Assembly: GCA_030524175.1 (NCBI GenBank)
Contig: JAUNHC010000019.1
Coordinates: forward strand, 32,391-96,390
Source: Eubacteriales bacterium
GTDB taxonomy: Bacteria > Bacillota > Clostridia > Lachnospirales > Lachnospiraceae
Length of the DNA stretch: 64,000 bases
Direction: 5' to 3'
Positions 8,704-17,764 of the stretch are shown here, piece after piece; the stretch's first letter is position 1, and every line of letters starts with the position of its first letter. The notes beneath the pieces are model-generated. The model made no database searches. It saw only the letters and a list, made by a program, of their open reading frames with translations, and was not told where the DNA came from. The translations under genes and the position numbers were made by a program.

Positions 8704-10722
8704 ATGATTTATTACGTGGATCAAAAGGCAGGCCGGGGCGGAAACGGTTCTAAGGAAAGGCCCTTCCAATATCTCTCTGAAGCGGCAGAGATCGCACAGC
8801 CAGGGGATGAGGTCTTGGCGGCACCTGGAATTTACAGGGAGTATGTAAATCCCAAGAGGGGAGGTACACCGGAAAAACCAATTGTGTACCGTTCAGTGCA
8901 GCCCTTGGGCGCGGTGATCACAGGCGCGGAACAGGTGAAGAATTGGGTACATTATGAAGGCAGTGTGTGGATGGTTAAGATTTCAAATGGTCTTTTTGGC
9001 TCATATAATCCCTATAAAACCATTATAGCAGGGGACTGGTACCGGGCATTGGATGATTATCATACAGGTGAAGTATATTTAAACGGCAAATCCTTGTATG
9101 AGGCGCCATCCCTTGATATGGTATTGCATCCTGAGATTGACAGACGGTCCTGGGATCCGGATTTTACCATTTACAAGTGGTTTACCCGGCAGGATGGAGA
9201 CTATACGGTTATTTACGCAAACTTCCAGGGGGCAGATCCCAATAAGGAGAATGTGGAGATCAATGTGCGCAGGAACTGCTTTTATCCGGATAAGACAGGG
9301 GTAGGCTATATTACGTTAAGCGGGTTTGCGGTAAAGCAGGCAGCAACCACCTGGGCGCCGCCTACAGCCTATCAGGAAGGCATGGTAGGTCCGCACTGGT
9401 CAAAGGGCTGGGTGATCGAAGACTGTGAAATTTCACATTCCAAATGTTCCGGCATTTCTCTGGGAAAATATCTGCAGCCGGAAAATGAGAACAAATGGTC
9501 AACAAAACTTGTAAAGGACGGTACGCAGACAGAAAGAGATGCCATCTGCCAGGCACAGAGAGAGGGATGGACAAAAGAAACCATAGGTTCCCATATTGTG
9601 CGCAGATGTAATATCCATGATTGCGGACAGACGGGAATTGTAGGGCATCTTGGGGGTGTGTTCTCTGTAATAGAAGATAACCATATTCATCATATCAACA
9701 ACAAACAAAACCTGGCAGGGGCAGAGATTGGCGGTATAAAAATGCATGCGGCCATTGATGTGGTCATCCGCAGAAACCATTTCCACCATTGCACCAGAGG
9801 ACTATGGCTTGACTGGCAGGCTCAGGGAACCCGTGTTACACAGAATTTGTTTCATGATAATGTGCCCCCGAAAGGAACAGAAATTGCAGACAGTCTTGCG
9901 CTGGCAGAGGATATTTTCATAGAAGTGTCCCATGGCCCCACGCTGATCGATAATAATATTATGCTCTCCCAATGCGCCTGCCGGGTAAGCACACAGGGAA
10001 TCGCATTTGTACATAATTTGATCGCAGGCTCCTTTACCTGGGTAGGAGCGGGTACGGATAACGGCGGAGTGGATTTTGCCACACCAAGGTATACCCCCTA
10101 CCATGTACCTCACAGGACAGAGATTGCCGGGTTCATGACCATTCTTCATGGAGATGCCAGGTTTTATAATAATATCTTCATTCAGCAGGAGGCACGGAAG
10201 GATCTGGAAGATTATGCAGAGTCTGTGGGAATGGGAAAAGAAGTTCAGTTTGTCTGCGGAACAAAACCATATGACGGATACCCGGATGCAGATACGTATT
10301 TTGCACAATTCACTCCGGAAGCTGCCATTGATCATGCAGGCAAAGGACGTGATATTTTCTATGATCATCTGCCAATATACACAGGAGGCAACGCATATTT
10401 TAATGGCGCAGAGCCCTGTGACACCGAGCAGAATTTTCAGATGGACAAGGAACATGAGATATTTGTAAAACTGGAACAGAAGGGAGAGGAATATTATCTG
10501 AGTACGAATGTATATGAGTATCTTGAGAAATCCTCTTGCGGTTTTGTGTGTACGGAAACTTTGGGAGAGGCCTTTGAACCGGAGCAAAGATTTGAATCAG
10601 CAGATGGTACTCCTATATTATTTGATAAAGATTATTATGGAAGAAAACATACCCTTTCACCAATTGCTGGTCCGTTTGCAGAAGAGAGTATTGTATTGCC
10701 GTTGGAGGTATCGAGGGTGTGA
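8704..10722 (+). CDS. GH120-type beta-xylosidase (right-handed beta-helix)
   Basis: A 672-aa parallel beta-helix enzyme that closely resembles remembered sequence of Thermoanaerobacterium XylC, the GH120 prototype: shared stretches include ANFQGADPN, VEINVRR, GPHWSKGW and GHLGGVFS. The nucleophile corresponds to D370 (LWLDWQAQGTR) and the acid/base to E407 (FIEVSHGP). The ATG follows GGAGGAATAAC. There is no signal peptide, so like the GH43 enzyme it is cytoplasmic and would cleave imported xylobiose or xylo-oligosaccharides. Generic annotation would probably call it only a right-handed beta-helix protein. It is the last gene of its run and is followed by a hairpin. Confidence 0.88.
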   Translation: MIYYVDQKAGRGGNGSKERPFQYLSEAAEIAQPGDEVLAAPGIYREYVNPKRGGTPEKPIVYRSVQPLGAVITGAEQVKNWVHYEGSVWMVKISNGLFGSYNPYKTIIAGDWYRALDDYHTGEVYLNGKSLYEAPSLDMVLHPEIDRRSWDPDFTIYKWFTRQDGDYTVIYANFQGADPNKENVEINVRRNCFYPDKTGVGYITLSGFAVKQAATTWAPPTAYQEGMVGPHWSKGWVIEDCEISHSKCSGISLGKYLQPENENKWSTKLVKDGTQTERDAICQAQREGWTKETIGSHIVRRCNIHDCGQTGIVGHLGGVFSVIEDNHIHHINNKQNLAGAEIGGIKMHAAIDVVIRRNHFHHCTRGLWLDWQAQGTRVTQNLFHDNVPPKGTEIADSLALAEDIFIEVSHGPTLIDNNIMLSQCACRVSTQGIAFVHNLIAGSFTWVGAGTDNGGVDFATPRYTPYHVPHRTEIAGFMTILHGDARFYNNIFIQQEARKDLEDYAESVGMGKEVQFVCGTKPYDGYPDADTYFAQFTPEAAIDHAGKGRDIFYDHLPIYTGGNAYFNGAEPCDTEQNFQMDKEHEIFVKLEQKGEEYYLSTNVYEYLEKSSCGFVCTETLGEAFEPEQRFESADGTPILFDKDYYGRKHTLSPIAGPFAEESIVLPLEVSRV

Positions 10723-10801
10723 AGTTGGTTTCCTGGTATCCTGGCCAGAGTCAATTTAGAAGAATAATACAAATCAGTGAGTGAATTGCTGAAAATCAGT
10801 G

Positions 10802-10825
10802 GGGGTGACTGCGGTCATCCCTTTT
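10802..10825 (+). terminator. Rho-independent terminator after the GH120 gene
   Basis: GGGGTGAC and GTCATCCC form an 8-bp stem (one G-T wobble) around a TGCG loop, followed by TTTT. It lies about 80 nt past the GH120 stop and closes the xylo-oligosaccharide locus. Confidence 0.7.
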
Positions 10826-11026
10826 AAATTCTATAAAGGATTAGAGCGTGTTTTCATGATGAAAATATCTAGGCAGGAGGTACTTGCGGAGCCGGCAGAA
10901 ATCATCAATCTGGTTCATGGAAAAGGCATGGAGAAATAGGGAGGACTGCCCTATGTGGTTAATTTTTAATTTTGGAGAAGCGCTCGTTATAATCTGCGAG
11001 ATAGAAATGTATTTTTTGTGGTAAAT

Positions 11027-11038
11027 AATTTATAAATT
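11027..11038. promoter_or_regulatory. AATTTATAAATT palindrome, island operator candidate
   Basis: An exact 12-bp palindrome, identical to the one upstream of the cupin promoter (32341-32352). It lies about 130 bp before the -35 of the Gfo/Idh/MocA gene, far for a simple repressor site, so it may act by looping with the related TTTTATAAAA at 11208-11217 or be fortuitous in AT-rich DNA. Confidence 0.4.
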
Positions 11039-11156
11039 TAGATGAAAGAAATGAAATATATTTCATTAATTATGAAAGACAATGGCAATAATAGTATAAA
11101 ATGTCATAGAATATATCGTATAAAACATAGAAAACAGGGAAAATAGACAAAAAACG

Positions 11157-11185
11157 TTGAAAGAAAATGAAAAGAATGCTACTAT
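11157..11185 (+). promoter_or_regulatory. Sigma-A-like promoter for the Gfo/Idh/MocA - LacI gene pair
   Basis: TTGAAA (11157-11162), a 17-bp spacer and TACTAT (11180-11185). A TTTTATAAAA palindrome about 23 bp downstream (11208-11217), in the predicted leader, resembles the recurring operator. Confidence 0.45.
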
Positions 11186-11270
11186 TATTCCATAAATAAA
11201 AGAGAAATTTTATAAAATAAAAAGAATAGAAATATGTAAGCGTAAAAGACAGGAAAAGAAGGTAAGGACG

Positions 11271-12320
11271 ATGGTGAAAGTAGGAGTAATTGGATGCGGG
11301 AAAATTGCACAGGTACGCCATATACCAGAGTATATGGATAATCCCTGTGCACAGCTTGTAGGACTTTACGATTTGAATAAGGAGAGGGCAAAAGAATTAG
11401 CCGAAAAATTTCATTGTAAAGCATATACGAGCGTTGAGGCCATGTTAGCAGATTCGAGTATAGATGCAGTTAGTATTTGTGTAGCCAACAGTGCTCATGC
11501 GGAGATTACACTCCAGGCATTAGAGGCCGGAAAGCATGTACTTTGCGAAAAACCTATGGCAACTAATCTGGAAGACTGTGAGATGATGGTCCGTGCGGCC
11601 AAAGAAAATGGAAAAAAACTAATGGTGGGACAGAACCAGCGCTTTGCAAAAGCGCATATGGAAGCCAAAAGCCTGATCAAACAAGGAGCGATCGGAGAAA
11701 TAATCACCTTTCGTACCATATTTGGCCACAGCGGGCCCGAGAACTGGAGTGTGAGTGCTGGTTCTCAGAACTGGTTTTTTGACAAAAAGAAAGCGGCCAT
11801 GGGGGCTATGGCAGACTTGGGGGTACATAAGACGGATTTGATCCAATACCTTTTGGACGATGTTGTGGTGGAGACCACTGCAAAGATTACAACCCTGGAC
11901 AAACGTGATTCATCCGGGAATCTTGTTGAGGTGGATGATAATGCGGTTTGTATTTATAAGATGAAAAAAGGCGCTATAGGGACTATGACCGCAAGCTGGA
12001 CTTATTATGGGGAGGAAGATAATTCTACAGTGCTTTATGGTACAAAGGGAATAATGAAGATTTATGACAACCCTGATTATTGCATTGAACTGATACGCAA
12101 AGACGGAGGAAAGGTATTCTATGATATTGACCAGATTCAAACAAATCAAAACCAGACAAAATCAGGAATCGTCGATGATTTTATAGAGGCTATCCAAGAA
12201 GACGGGGAACCGGCGGTGAATGGAATCAGTGTGCTTAGTGCTATGCGTGCAATATTCGGCAGTCTGCAGTCCAGTGAGACTGGCAGAACAGTGGTGGTCC
12301 ATGAGGACATGGTACTGTGA
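11271..12320 (+). CDS. Gfo/Idh/MocA family oxidoreductase
   Basis: A 349-aa NAD(P)-dependent sugar oxidoreductase. An N-terminal Rossmann domain (GVIGCGKIA, residues 5-13) carries the family EKP motif in CEKPMATN, whose Lys is catalytic. The C-terminal beta-sheet domain holds DLGVHKTDL, with the conserved His/Asp pair near the active site. Such enzymes oxidise ring carbons, often C3, of glucosides, inositols or uronates. It is followed after 33 nt by a LacI regulator, probably on the same transcript. A second enzyme of this family lies 13 kb away in the same island, suggesting two redox steps or two substrates. Confidence 0.9.
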   Translation: MVKVGVIGCGKIAQVRHIPEYMDNPCAQLVGLYDLNKERAKELAEKFHCKAYTSVEAMLADSSIDAVSICVANSAHAEITLQALEAGKHVLCEKPMATNLEDCEMMVRAAKENGKKLMVGQNQRFAKAHMEAKSLIKQGAIGEIITFRTIFGHSGPENWSVSAGSQNWFFDKKKAAMGAMADLGVHKTDLIQYLLDDVVVETTAKITTLDKRDSSGNLVEVDDNAVCIYKMKKGAIGTMTASWTYYGEEDNSTVLYGTKGIMKIYDNPDYCIELIRKDGGKVFYDIDQIQTNQNQTKSGIVDDFIEAIQEDGEPAVNGISVLSAMRAIFGSLQSSETGRTVVVHEDMVL

Positions 12321-12353
12321 AGCTGACACAAGAAATCTGGAAAGAGGAAGAGT

Positions 12354-13346
12354 ATGAACAATAAAGTCACTGCGGCACAAATTGCCGAAAAAGCGCAAGT
12401 ATCTCCGGCAACAGTATCCAGAGTTTTGAATCACAGAGAACTGGTAAAGGAATTTACAATTCAGAAAGTTGAAAAGGCAATGAAGGAACTTGGATATGTG
12501 CTGAGCACTTCTGAGACAATTTCGGTGAAAGATCAGCCTATCATTGTATTGAATATTCCGGGGATTGAAAATACATTTTATCAGGATGTGATACGTGGGG
12601 TACAGATTTCTGCAAAGGACCATGGGTGTTATCTGCTGATTCATGAATCTCCGTTGAAAAGGAGTACTATGGAAGAGTTCTGCAGTCTGCTGCTTCGGGT
12701 TAAGGCGTCAGGTACGATAATCCTTAATAAAATACCAGAAGAGTTCTTGCGTAAAATAAATAGCATTGTACCATTAGTGCAATGCTGTGAATATAATGAG
12801 TCAGCTGATTTCCCATATGTAAGTGTAAATGATATACAAGCTGCAGAAATGGCTACGGAGTATTTACTTTCCCGAGGCAGAAATAAAATAGCTATTATTA
12901 ATGGCCCCAGTAGTTTCAAGTATTCGATGGAACGTCAAATGGGATTTCTGAATGCTATGGAAAATGCTCAGATCACTGTACCTAAACAGTGGATTGTGCA
13001 GCTTCCTGAAGTGAATTATGAAATGGCATATGCGGCTATTTGCCGTTTGCTAAATGCGGACGTAAGGCCAAACGCTTTTTTTACCATTTCAGATATATTT
13101 GCGTCTGCGGTTATCCGGGGAGCGAAACGATTTTCACTGCGGGTGCCTGAGGATATTATGGTTGTGGGATTTGATAATATAGAAATTTCTATGATGACTA
13201 CACCATCTATTACCACAGTGAATCAACCTAAGCTGCAAATGGGGTATACAGCCTGTGAGATTCTTATGGAACTAATGGAGAATCCTCAGGAGGAAGTGAA
13301 ATCCATACTGCTGGATACAGAGCTTGTGATAAGGGAATCTGCATAA
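12354..13346 (+). CDS. LacI-family transcriptional regulator
   Basis: A 330-aa regulator. The LacI helix-turn-helix is at residues 4-28 (VTAAQIAEKAQVSPATVSRVLN), followed by a sugar-binding-protein-like effector domain (about 60-330) ending in the usual TTVNQP and VIRES features. The hinge lacks the typical PNxxAR(S/G)L element. RBS AAAGAGGAAG precedes the ATG. It is co-directional with the Gfo/Idh/MocA gene and probably controls that pair, perhaps with the divergent island genes. Effector unknown. Confidence 0.92.
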   Translation: MNNKVTAAQIAEKAQVSPATVSRVLNHRELVKEFTIQKVEKAMKELGYVLSTSETISVKDQPIIVLNIPGIENTFYQDVIRGVQISAKDHGCYLLIHESPLKRSTMEEFCSLLLRVKASGTIILNKIPEEFLRKINSIVPLVQCCEYNESADFPYVSVNDIQAAEMATEYLLSRGRNKIAIINGPSSFKYSMERQMGFLNAMENAQITVPKQWIVQLPEVNYEMAYAAICRLLNADVRPNAFFTISDIFASAVIRGAKRFSLRVPEDIMVVGFDNIEISMMTTPSITTVNQPKLQMGYTACEILMELMENPQEEVKSILLDTELVIRESA

Positions 13347-13386
13347 AGGGATGATGGCAGCAGTTTGGCGGGTATATTAAAAACAG

Positions 13387-13415
13387 AGGCAGAAGCTGTG
13401 AAAAAGCTTCTGCCT
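13387..13415 (-). terminator. Hairpin terminator for the minus-strand isomerase/pepD operon
   Basis: A perfect 11-bp stem (AGGCAGAAGCT / AGCTTCTGCCT) with a 7-nt loop. Read on the minus strand it is followed by CTGTTTTTAA, a usable U-tract; on the plus strand there is none. It lies between the convergent LacI and pepD genes and may also slow plus-strand transcription. Confidence 0.75.
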
Positions 13416-13435
13416 AACGTAATTAATGATGTATC

Positions 13436-14887
13436 TTATATCAGTTCTTTCAGAATTTCTTTAATATGATCCCATACCATCTGTACGGATGTCCAATCTA
13501 AGCGCTCCTTTGGTGTATGAACATCATAAGCCTTTGGCCCAAGTGAAATACACTCAAGTCCAGGTATCTTTGCACAGAACAGACCTAACTCAAGAGAAGA
13601 GTGGGAGATTTCCACATTAGGATCTTTTCCATACAGGTTTTTGAATGCTTTTTTAGCAGTTGCCAGAAGTTTGGAATCAGGATTATACGGCCATTCCGGA
13701 CAATCAGCAAAAATGCTTACTTCTGCACCTAATACTTCTGCCAGATCATATACTTTCTGAAGGATGTTATACCTTCTTGAGGTGACAGCGCTTGGAATTG
13801 TCATCAGGATAGAAACTACATTTTCTGCTGTATTGATCATTGCAAGGGTATTAGAGCTTTCTACAAGACCCTCGATTTCCAGGCTCATGCTCTGTACGCC
13901 GCATGGCAGTAAACGGATAGCTTTGCAGATCTTTCTGGTTTCATCATAGGAGAACATTTTCTCGGGCAGCTTAGCTGCAGTCAAAGAAACCTTAATATCC
14001 GGATCCGCAATTTTATATTCATTCTTCAGCTCTGCACCAACTGCTTCTACAATAGCATTAACGTTTTCAAAATCAGCCTTTTGGATAACAATTACATTTG
14101 ACATGTCACCTGGAATAACGTATCTGTTAATGCCGGCAGTCATGTCAGTGAAATGAATTTCATGCTGTAAGGAAATCTTATTTGCAATGCGGGCAAAAGT
14201 CTGGATTGCGTTGATTCGCTCTAAATGAATATCGAATTCAGAATGACCGCCGACACCGCCTGTTACAAATAAGGTGTACGCTGCCATGCTGTCATCTGGA
14301 GTCTCATATGTAACAGGGATTTTGAAATATGCGGAAATGTCACCTGCACATCCGGCAAAAATAGTATCAGGCTTGTGCCAGTTAAAGTCCATCAGTCTCT
14401 TTCCTGTAACATTTGCAGGGTTAAACTCGATGGCTCCCTTTTTCCCCACCTCTTCCTGAACAGAAATGCAGCACTCAATTGGCGGGTGCGGAAGCTGGGG
14501 ATCATCGATGATGCACATCATGAATGCAACTCCAACACCATTGTCTGCGCCGAGAGTAGTTCCCTTTGCTTTGATGTAATCGCCGTCAATATACAAATCT
14601 AAGCCTTCTTTAAGCATATCTTTTTCTACGCCTGGTTCCTTGTCCAGAACCATGTCCATATGACCATGGAAGAGTACTGGTTCTGCGTTTTCATAACCCT
14701 TTGAAGCGGGTACCTTGATCAGAAGATTGAAAAATGGATCTTGGAATACAGTACATCCTCTGTCTTCAGCAAATTTTTTCAGATGATTACTGATGGCCTC
14801 TTCATGATAAGAGCCTCTCGGAATATTGCTTATCTCTTCAAAGTAATGGAAAAATTCAGTTGGTTTTAATTCTGATAAAACGCCCAT
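13436..14887 (-). CDS. pepD: Aminoacyl-histidine dipeptidase (peptidase M20C)
   Basis: A 483-aa cytoplasmic di-zinc dipeptidase (PepD, cytosolic nonspecific dipeptidase). Metal ligands are recognisable: His in LFHGHMDMV, Asp in TLGADNGVGV, the catalytic Glu pair in VQEEVGKKGA and a late His in ISHSSLELG. The ATG at 14887 is chosen because AAGGAGG lies 5-6 nt upstream; the longer frame adds 17 residues without family character. It is the last gene of the minus-strand operon, about 70 nt after an isomerase gene. A dipeptidase in a sugar/aromatic operon is unexpected; it could cleave an amide-type conjugate or be a passenger. Confidence 0.9.
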   Translation of the reverse strand: MGVLSELKPTEFFHYFEEISNIPRGSYHEEAISNHLKKFAEDRGCTVFQDPFFNLLIKVPASKGYENAEPVLFHGHMDMVLDKEPGVEKDMLKEGLDLYIDGDYIKAKGTTLGADNGVGVAFMMCIIDDPQLPHPPIECCISVQEEVGKKGAIEFNPANVTGKRLMDFNWHKPDTIFAGCAGDISAYFKIPVTYETPDDSMAAYTLFVTGGVGGHSEFDIHLERINAIQTFARIANKISLQHEIHFTDMTAGINRYVIPGDMSNVIVIQKADFENVNAIVEAVGAELKNEYKIADPDIKVSLTAAKLPEKMFSYDETRKICKAIRLLPCGVQSMSLEIEGLVESSNTLAMINTAENVVSILMTIPSAVTSRRYNILQKVYDLAEVLGAEVSIFADCPEWPYNPDSKLLATAKKAFKNLYGKDPNVEISHSSLELGLFCAKIPGLECISLGPKAYDVHTPKERLDWTSVQMVWDHIKEILKELI

Positions 14888-14958
14888 TTTGTCCTCCTTG
14901 TTTAATGAGGACATCCCGTGATCATAGAATGTCCTCAAAATTTTTTTATTAACAATAA

Positions 14959-15810
14959 TTAGTAGATAACGCCTTCGTAATTTTTAAGATTTTCAAGAGA
15001 AATCTTTACACTTTCCATTTCAGTGTGTTTTGTGTAATCCTGCTCAAGAATAATATAGCCTGCATCTGTATAGTTGATCGCAGTGTTGATGAAATCCTGA
15101 ATCGGAAGCTGGCCAGTTCCGATTTCACAGAAATCATCTTTTGATACATAATCAAAGAAGTTGGAGTGCAGCAGGGTGTGTCCCCAGCCTAATTTCTTGT
15201 TGATATCAGCCTCGCCGGCAAATGTTTTAGGAAGATCCTTCTGATGGATGGCCATGACACGGTCGGCGAACTGTTTCATTACCTCTACAGGATCTTTTCC
15301 GCTTCTCTTCATCCAGTAGGAGTCAACTTCAAATTTCATATTTTCAGGAGCTGTGTTTCCGAACAGTACATCCAGAAGCCAGCTTCCGTCATCAAGGTAT
15401 GGAGCAAGTCCAGTATGCAGACAGTGTTGAATGCCATATTTTCTGCATTCCTCACCCAGCCGGTTGTATAATTCACAGTCGCGCAGAGCGCCGTCTTTTG
15501 TCATGGAATATGGTTTGCTCATGAGGAATTTTGTTCCCAGCTCTGCATGATATTCTAAAACTTGATGCATGTTGTCAAGAGTAAGAGGATCAATATGGGC
15601 GCTGAAAATATCCACATCATTGTCATCTGCTACTTTTTTCAGTTCAGCAGCACTTACATTAAATCCGCACCCGAAATCATTCTCTGCATTTAAGTTTGCA
15701 AGTTCCAGATTTTTATAGCCGATTGCAGCAACATCCTTGATCGCCTGGATCGGATCTTTTGCCATTGCTTCTTTGATGGAATATAATTGTAGTCCGATTT
15801 TTAAAGCCAT
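14959..15810 (-). CDS. Sugar phosphate isomerase/epimerase-like TIM barrel, diverged paralog
   Basis: A 283-aa xylose-isomerase-like TIM barrel, clearly paralogous to the next gene (same GLQLYSI opening, EVDSYW, HQKD, EIGTGQ and LEQDYT blocks). It differs at one active-site strand: where the paralog has YHNHWNE this protein has CLHTGLAP, losing the His/Asn/Glu cluster. Remaining acidic and His residues could still bind a metal. It may therefore have another substrate or act as a partner of the canonical paralog. RBS AAAGGAG. Related proteins are the alpha subunits of C-glycoside deglycosidases as well as inositol and tagatose epimerases. Confidence 0.85.
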   Translation of the reverse strand: MALKIGLQLYSIKEAMAKDPIQAIKDVAAIGYKNLELANLNAENDFGCGFNVSAAELKKVADDNDVDIFSAHIDPLTLDNMHQVLEYHAELGTKFLMSKPYSMTKDGALRDCELYNRLGEECRKYGIQHCLHTGLAPYLDDGSWLLDVLFGNTAPENMKFEVDSYWMKRSGKDPVEVMKQFADRVMAIHQKDLPKTFAGEADINKKLGWGHTLLHSNFFDYVSKDDFCEIGTGQLPIQDFINTAINYTDAGYIILEQDYTKHTEMESVKISLENLKNYEGVIY

Positions 15811-15845
15811 TTTTATGTTCTCCTTTCAAATATACCGGTGATTTA

Positions 15846-16727
15846 TCAATCCCACTCAAGGCCGCGCATCTTCTTAAAGTTTGTCATGCTGACATTGATG
15901 CTGTCGATTTCATCCAGCCTAGAGTGATCCTGCTCAACAAGAATATATGGAATATTGTATTCGTTTCCTGCATCGATAACATCCTGGATTTTAATGATTC
16001 CGTTGCCAACCTCTGTGAAGTGTGAAGGCTTGATCGTGCTGGCAAATGCAGCATGATCAACTAATTTTGTCCTGTCAACAACTTTCCAGCTGTTCAGCTC
16101 GTCTACCATATCTAACGGGAAGTCCTTTTCATGAAGAACGCCGATTCGATTTCCATACTGATGAATCATTTCTACCGGATTGATCAATCCGCGGAATGCC
16201 CAGTATGCGTCCAGCTCAATTCCTATATATTCAGGATCTGTATTAGCCATCAGGTGATCGAAAATAGTCTCGCCTTCCATCAGCTGATACTCATTCCAGT
16301 GGTTATGATAAAGATAGCGAAGACCATTCTCCTTGCAGAGTTCACCTAATTTGTTGTATACTTCGCAACGTCTTTTCAGCGTATCCAGATCCGGGAAAAA
16401 TTCCTGTGGATTGGAGATGAATTTAGCGCCGAGACCTACATAGAAATCAACGATTTTCTTGAAATAATCCAAATCTGAATAAATATCATGTTCTGCCTGC
16501 TGCTGGGTGGTCATAACATGAGCGCCTACAACAGTGATACCCAGATCTTTGACGATTTTCTGCATTTCTTCTAAAGAATAACCGAACCCGATTCCAGTAT
16601 CTTTTTCTGCATTGTGGTTTGCAAACTCGATGTATTTGTATCCTGAATTTACAACCTGTTCCAGTGTTTTTCTTGGATCCTCTTTAAGGTGCTTTCTTAC
16701 TGTGTAAACCTGAAGTCCTACTCTCAT
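15846..16727 (-). CDS. Sugar phosphate isomerase/epimerase-like TIM barrel
   Basis: A 293-aa TIM barrel with the full motif set: YHNHWNE, IELDAYW, LHEKDF, FTEVGNG and LVEQDH, giving the usual Glu/Asp/His/Glu metal site. RBS AAAGGAG lies just upstream. It is followed 35 nt later by its diverged paralog. In oxidation-elimination pathways for glycosides, proteins of this family work on the 3-keto sugar made by a Gfo/Idh/MocA enzyme; both enzyme classes occur here. Exact reaction unknown. Confidence 0.88.
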   Translation of the reverse strand: MRVGLQVYTVRKHLKEDPRKTLEQVVNSGYKYIEFANHNAEKDTGIGFGYSLEEMQKIVKDLGITVVGAHVMTTQQQAEHDIYSDLDYFKKIVDFYVGLGAKFISNPQEFFPDLDTLKRRCEVYNKLGELCKENGLRYLYHNHWNEYQLMEGETIFDHLMANTDPEYIGIELDAYWAFRGLINPVEMIHQYGNRIGVLHEKDFPLDMVDELNSWKVVDRTKLVDHAAFASTIKPSHFTEVGNGIIKIQDVIDAGNEYNIPYILVEQDHSRLDEIDSINVSMTNFKKMRGLEWD

Positions 16728-16754
16728 TTTTTCTTTCTCCTTTATTATGATTTT

Positions 16755-17678
16755 TTAATCTACATATTGATTTAAATATTTTTTTGCTAATCTGATAGAG
16801 GAAAGAATATCCTCCTCAGATCCTTCGAATGCTTTATCCTCAACTTCGATCACTGCATATCCGTTGTAGTGGATATCGTTTAGTGCGGAAACAAATGCGC
16901 TCCAGTCCACATCACCCAAGCCGGGTATCTTTGGGGACATGTATTCAAGCGGATAAGCAAGAATACCGCAATCAGCCAGTTTATCAGCGTAAAGCTTGAT
17001 ATCTTTAAAGTGTACGTGGAAAATACGGTCTTTAAATTCACTGATTGTTTTTATGTAATCCAGTCTCTGCCATACATAGTGGCTTGGATCAAAGTTGAGT
17101 CCAAAGTTCTTGGAAGGGATAATGCTAAACAGCTGTCTGAAGATTGCAGGAGTACACATTAAATTCTGTCCTCCCGGCCACTGATCTTTGCCGAACAGCA
17201 TCGGACAGTTTTCAATAGCAACTTTTACATTGGACGCCTCGGCAAATGCGATGATATCCGGCCATATCTGGCTGAACAGGCGGATATTCTCGTCCACATT
17301 TTTTGTCTGATCGCGTCCGATGAATGTGCTTACCATTCCAATTCCCAGTTTGGAAGAAGCTTTGATCACGGATTTTAAATGTGTAATATTGGAATTTCGT
17401 TTTTCTAAATCCGGATCAAGAGTATTGGGATAGAAGGCAAGAGAAGAAATCGTTAAATTATATTTCTTCGCACAATCAAGGATCTGCTGTGTATAATCAT
17501 CATCCGCGCAGATGCGTTCGCAGTCGATATGACAAACACCAGCGTAGCGTCTTTCTGCTTTGCCTCCGGGCCAGCAAGCTACTTCCAGACATTTGAAACC
17601 CATCTCCGATGCGGTCTTGGCAACCTTTTCAAAGCTGTAGGTATCAAGGATGGCTGTTAACAAGCCTAATTTCATCAT
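16755..17678 (-). CDS. Sugar phosphate isomerase/epimerase-like TIM barrel, third type
   Basis: A 307-aa protein from a different branch of the xylose-isomerase-like superfamily: AIENCPM, LNFDPSHYVW, HVHFKD, PGLGDVDW and VIEVED carry the metal ligands. The start is uncertain: ATG at 17678 (with GGGTGA upstream) is preferred over an in-frame GTG at 17693 and an adjacent ATG at 17675. The SH and PGxGxxDW motifs are common in inositol and 3-keto-sugar processing enzymes. It is the first enzyme gene of the minus-strand operon, 86 nt after the HTH-less regulator. Confidence 0.88.
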   Translation of the reverse strand: MMKLGLLTAILDTYSFEKVAKTASEMGFKCLEVACWPGGKAERRYAGVCHIDCERICADDDYTQQILDCAKKYNLTISSLAFYPNTLDPDLEKRNSNITHLKSVIKASSKLGIGMVSTFIGRDQTKNVDENIRLFSQIWPDIIAFAEASNVKVAIENCPMLFGKDQWPGGQNLMCTPAIFRQLFSIIPSKNFGLNFDPSHYVWQRLDYIKTISEFKDRIFHVHFKDIKLYADKLADCGILAYPLEYMSPKIPGLGDVDWSAFVSALNDIHYNGYAVIEVEDKAFEGSEEDILSSIRLAKKYLNQYVD

Positions 17679-17764
17679 TTTTGTATCACCCACTTTCTTT
17701 AATATTAACGATTCTGCCGGCCTGGCCGGATTCCATAAAATTTATACATCGTAAATTCAACCAG

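Larger units (their letters stand above)
10826..11270. other. AT-rich gap between the xylan locus and the catabolic island
   Basis: No convincing gene. A 27-codon ORF (10856-10939, MMKISRQEVL..., ending GKGMEK) has no clear ribosome site and no recognised relative. It is followed by very AT-rich DNA with an operator-like palindrome and the promoter of the Gfo/Idh/MocA gene, described separately. Confidence 0.6.

Noticed and set aside
9802-10587. Long minus-strand open frame (261 codons) inside the GH120 gene
   Set aside because: It lies wholly antisense to a gene with conserved catalytic motifs, has no ribosome site, and its composition (Cys/Ile/His-rich) is typical of a shadow frame.
10856-10939. 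27-codon ORF after the GH120 terminator
   Set aside because: No clear ribosome site, promoter or recognised relative; kept only as a note in the gap description.
17717-17729. CCGGCC-T-GGCCGG palindrome before the third isomerase gene
   Set aside because: Arms are 6 bp with a one-base centre, too tight for an RNA hairpin, with no T-run and no second copy nearby.
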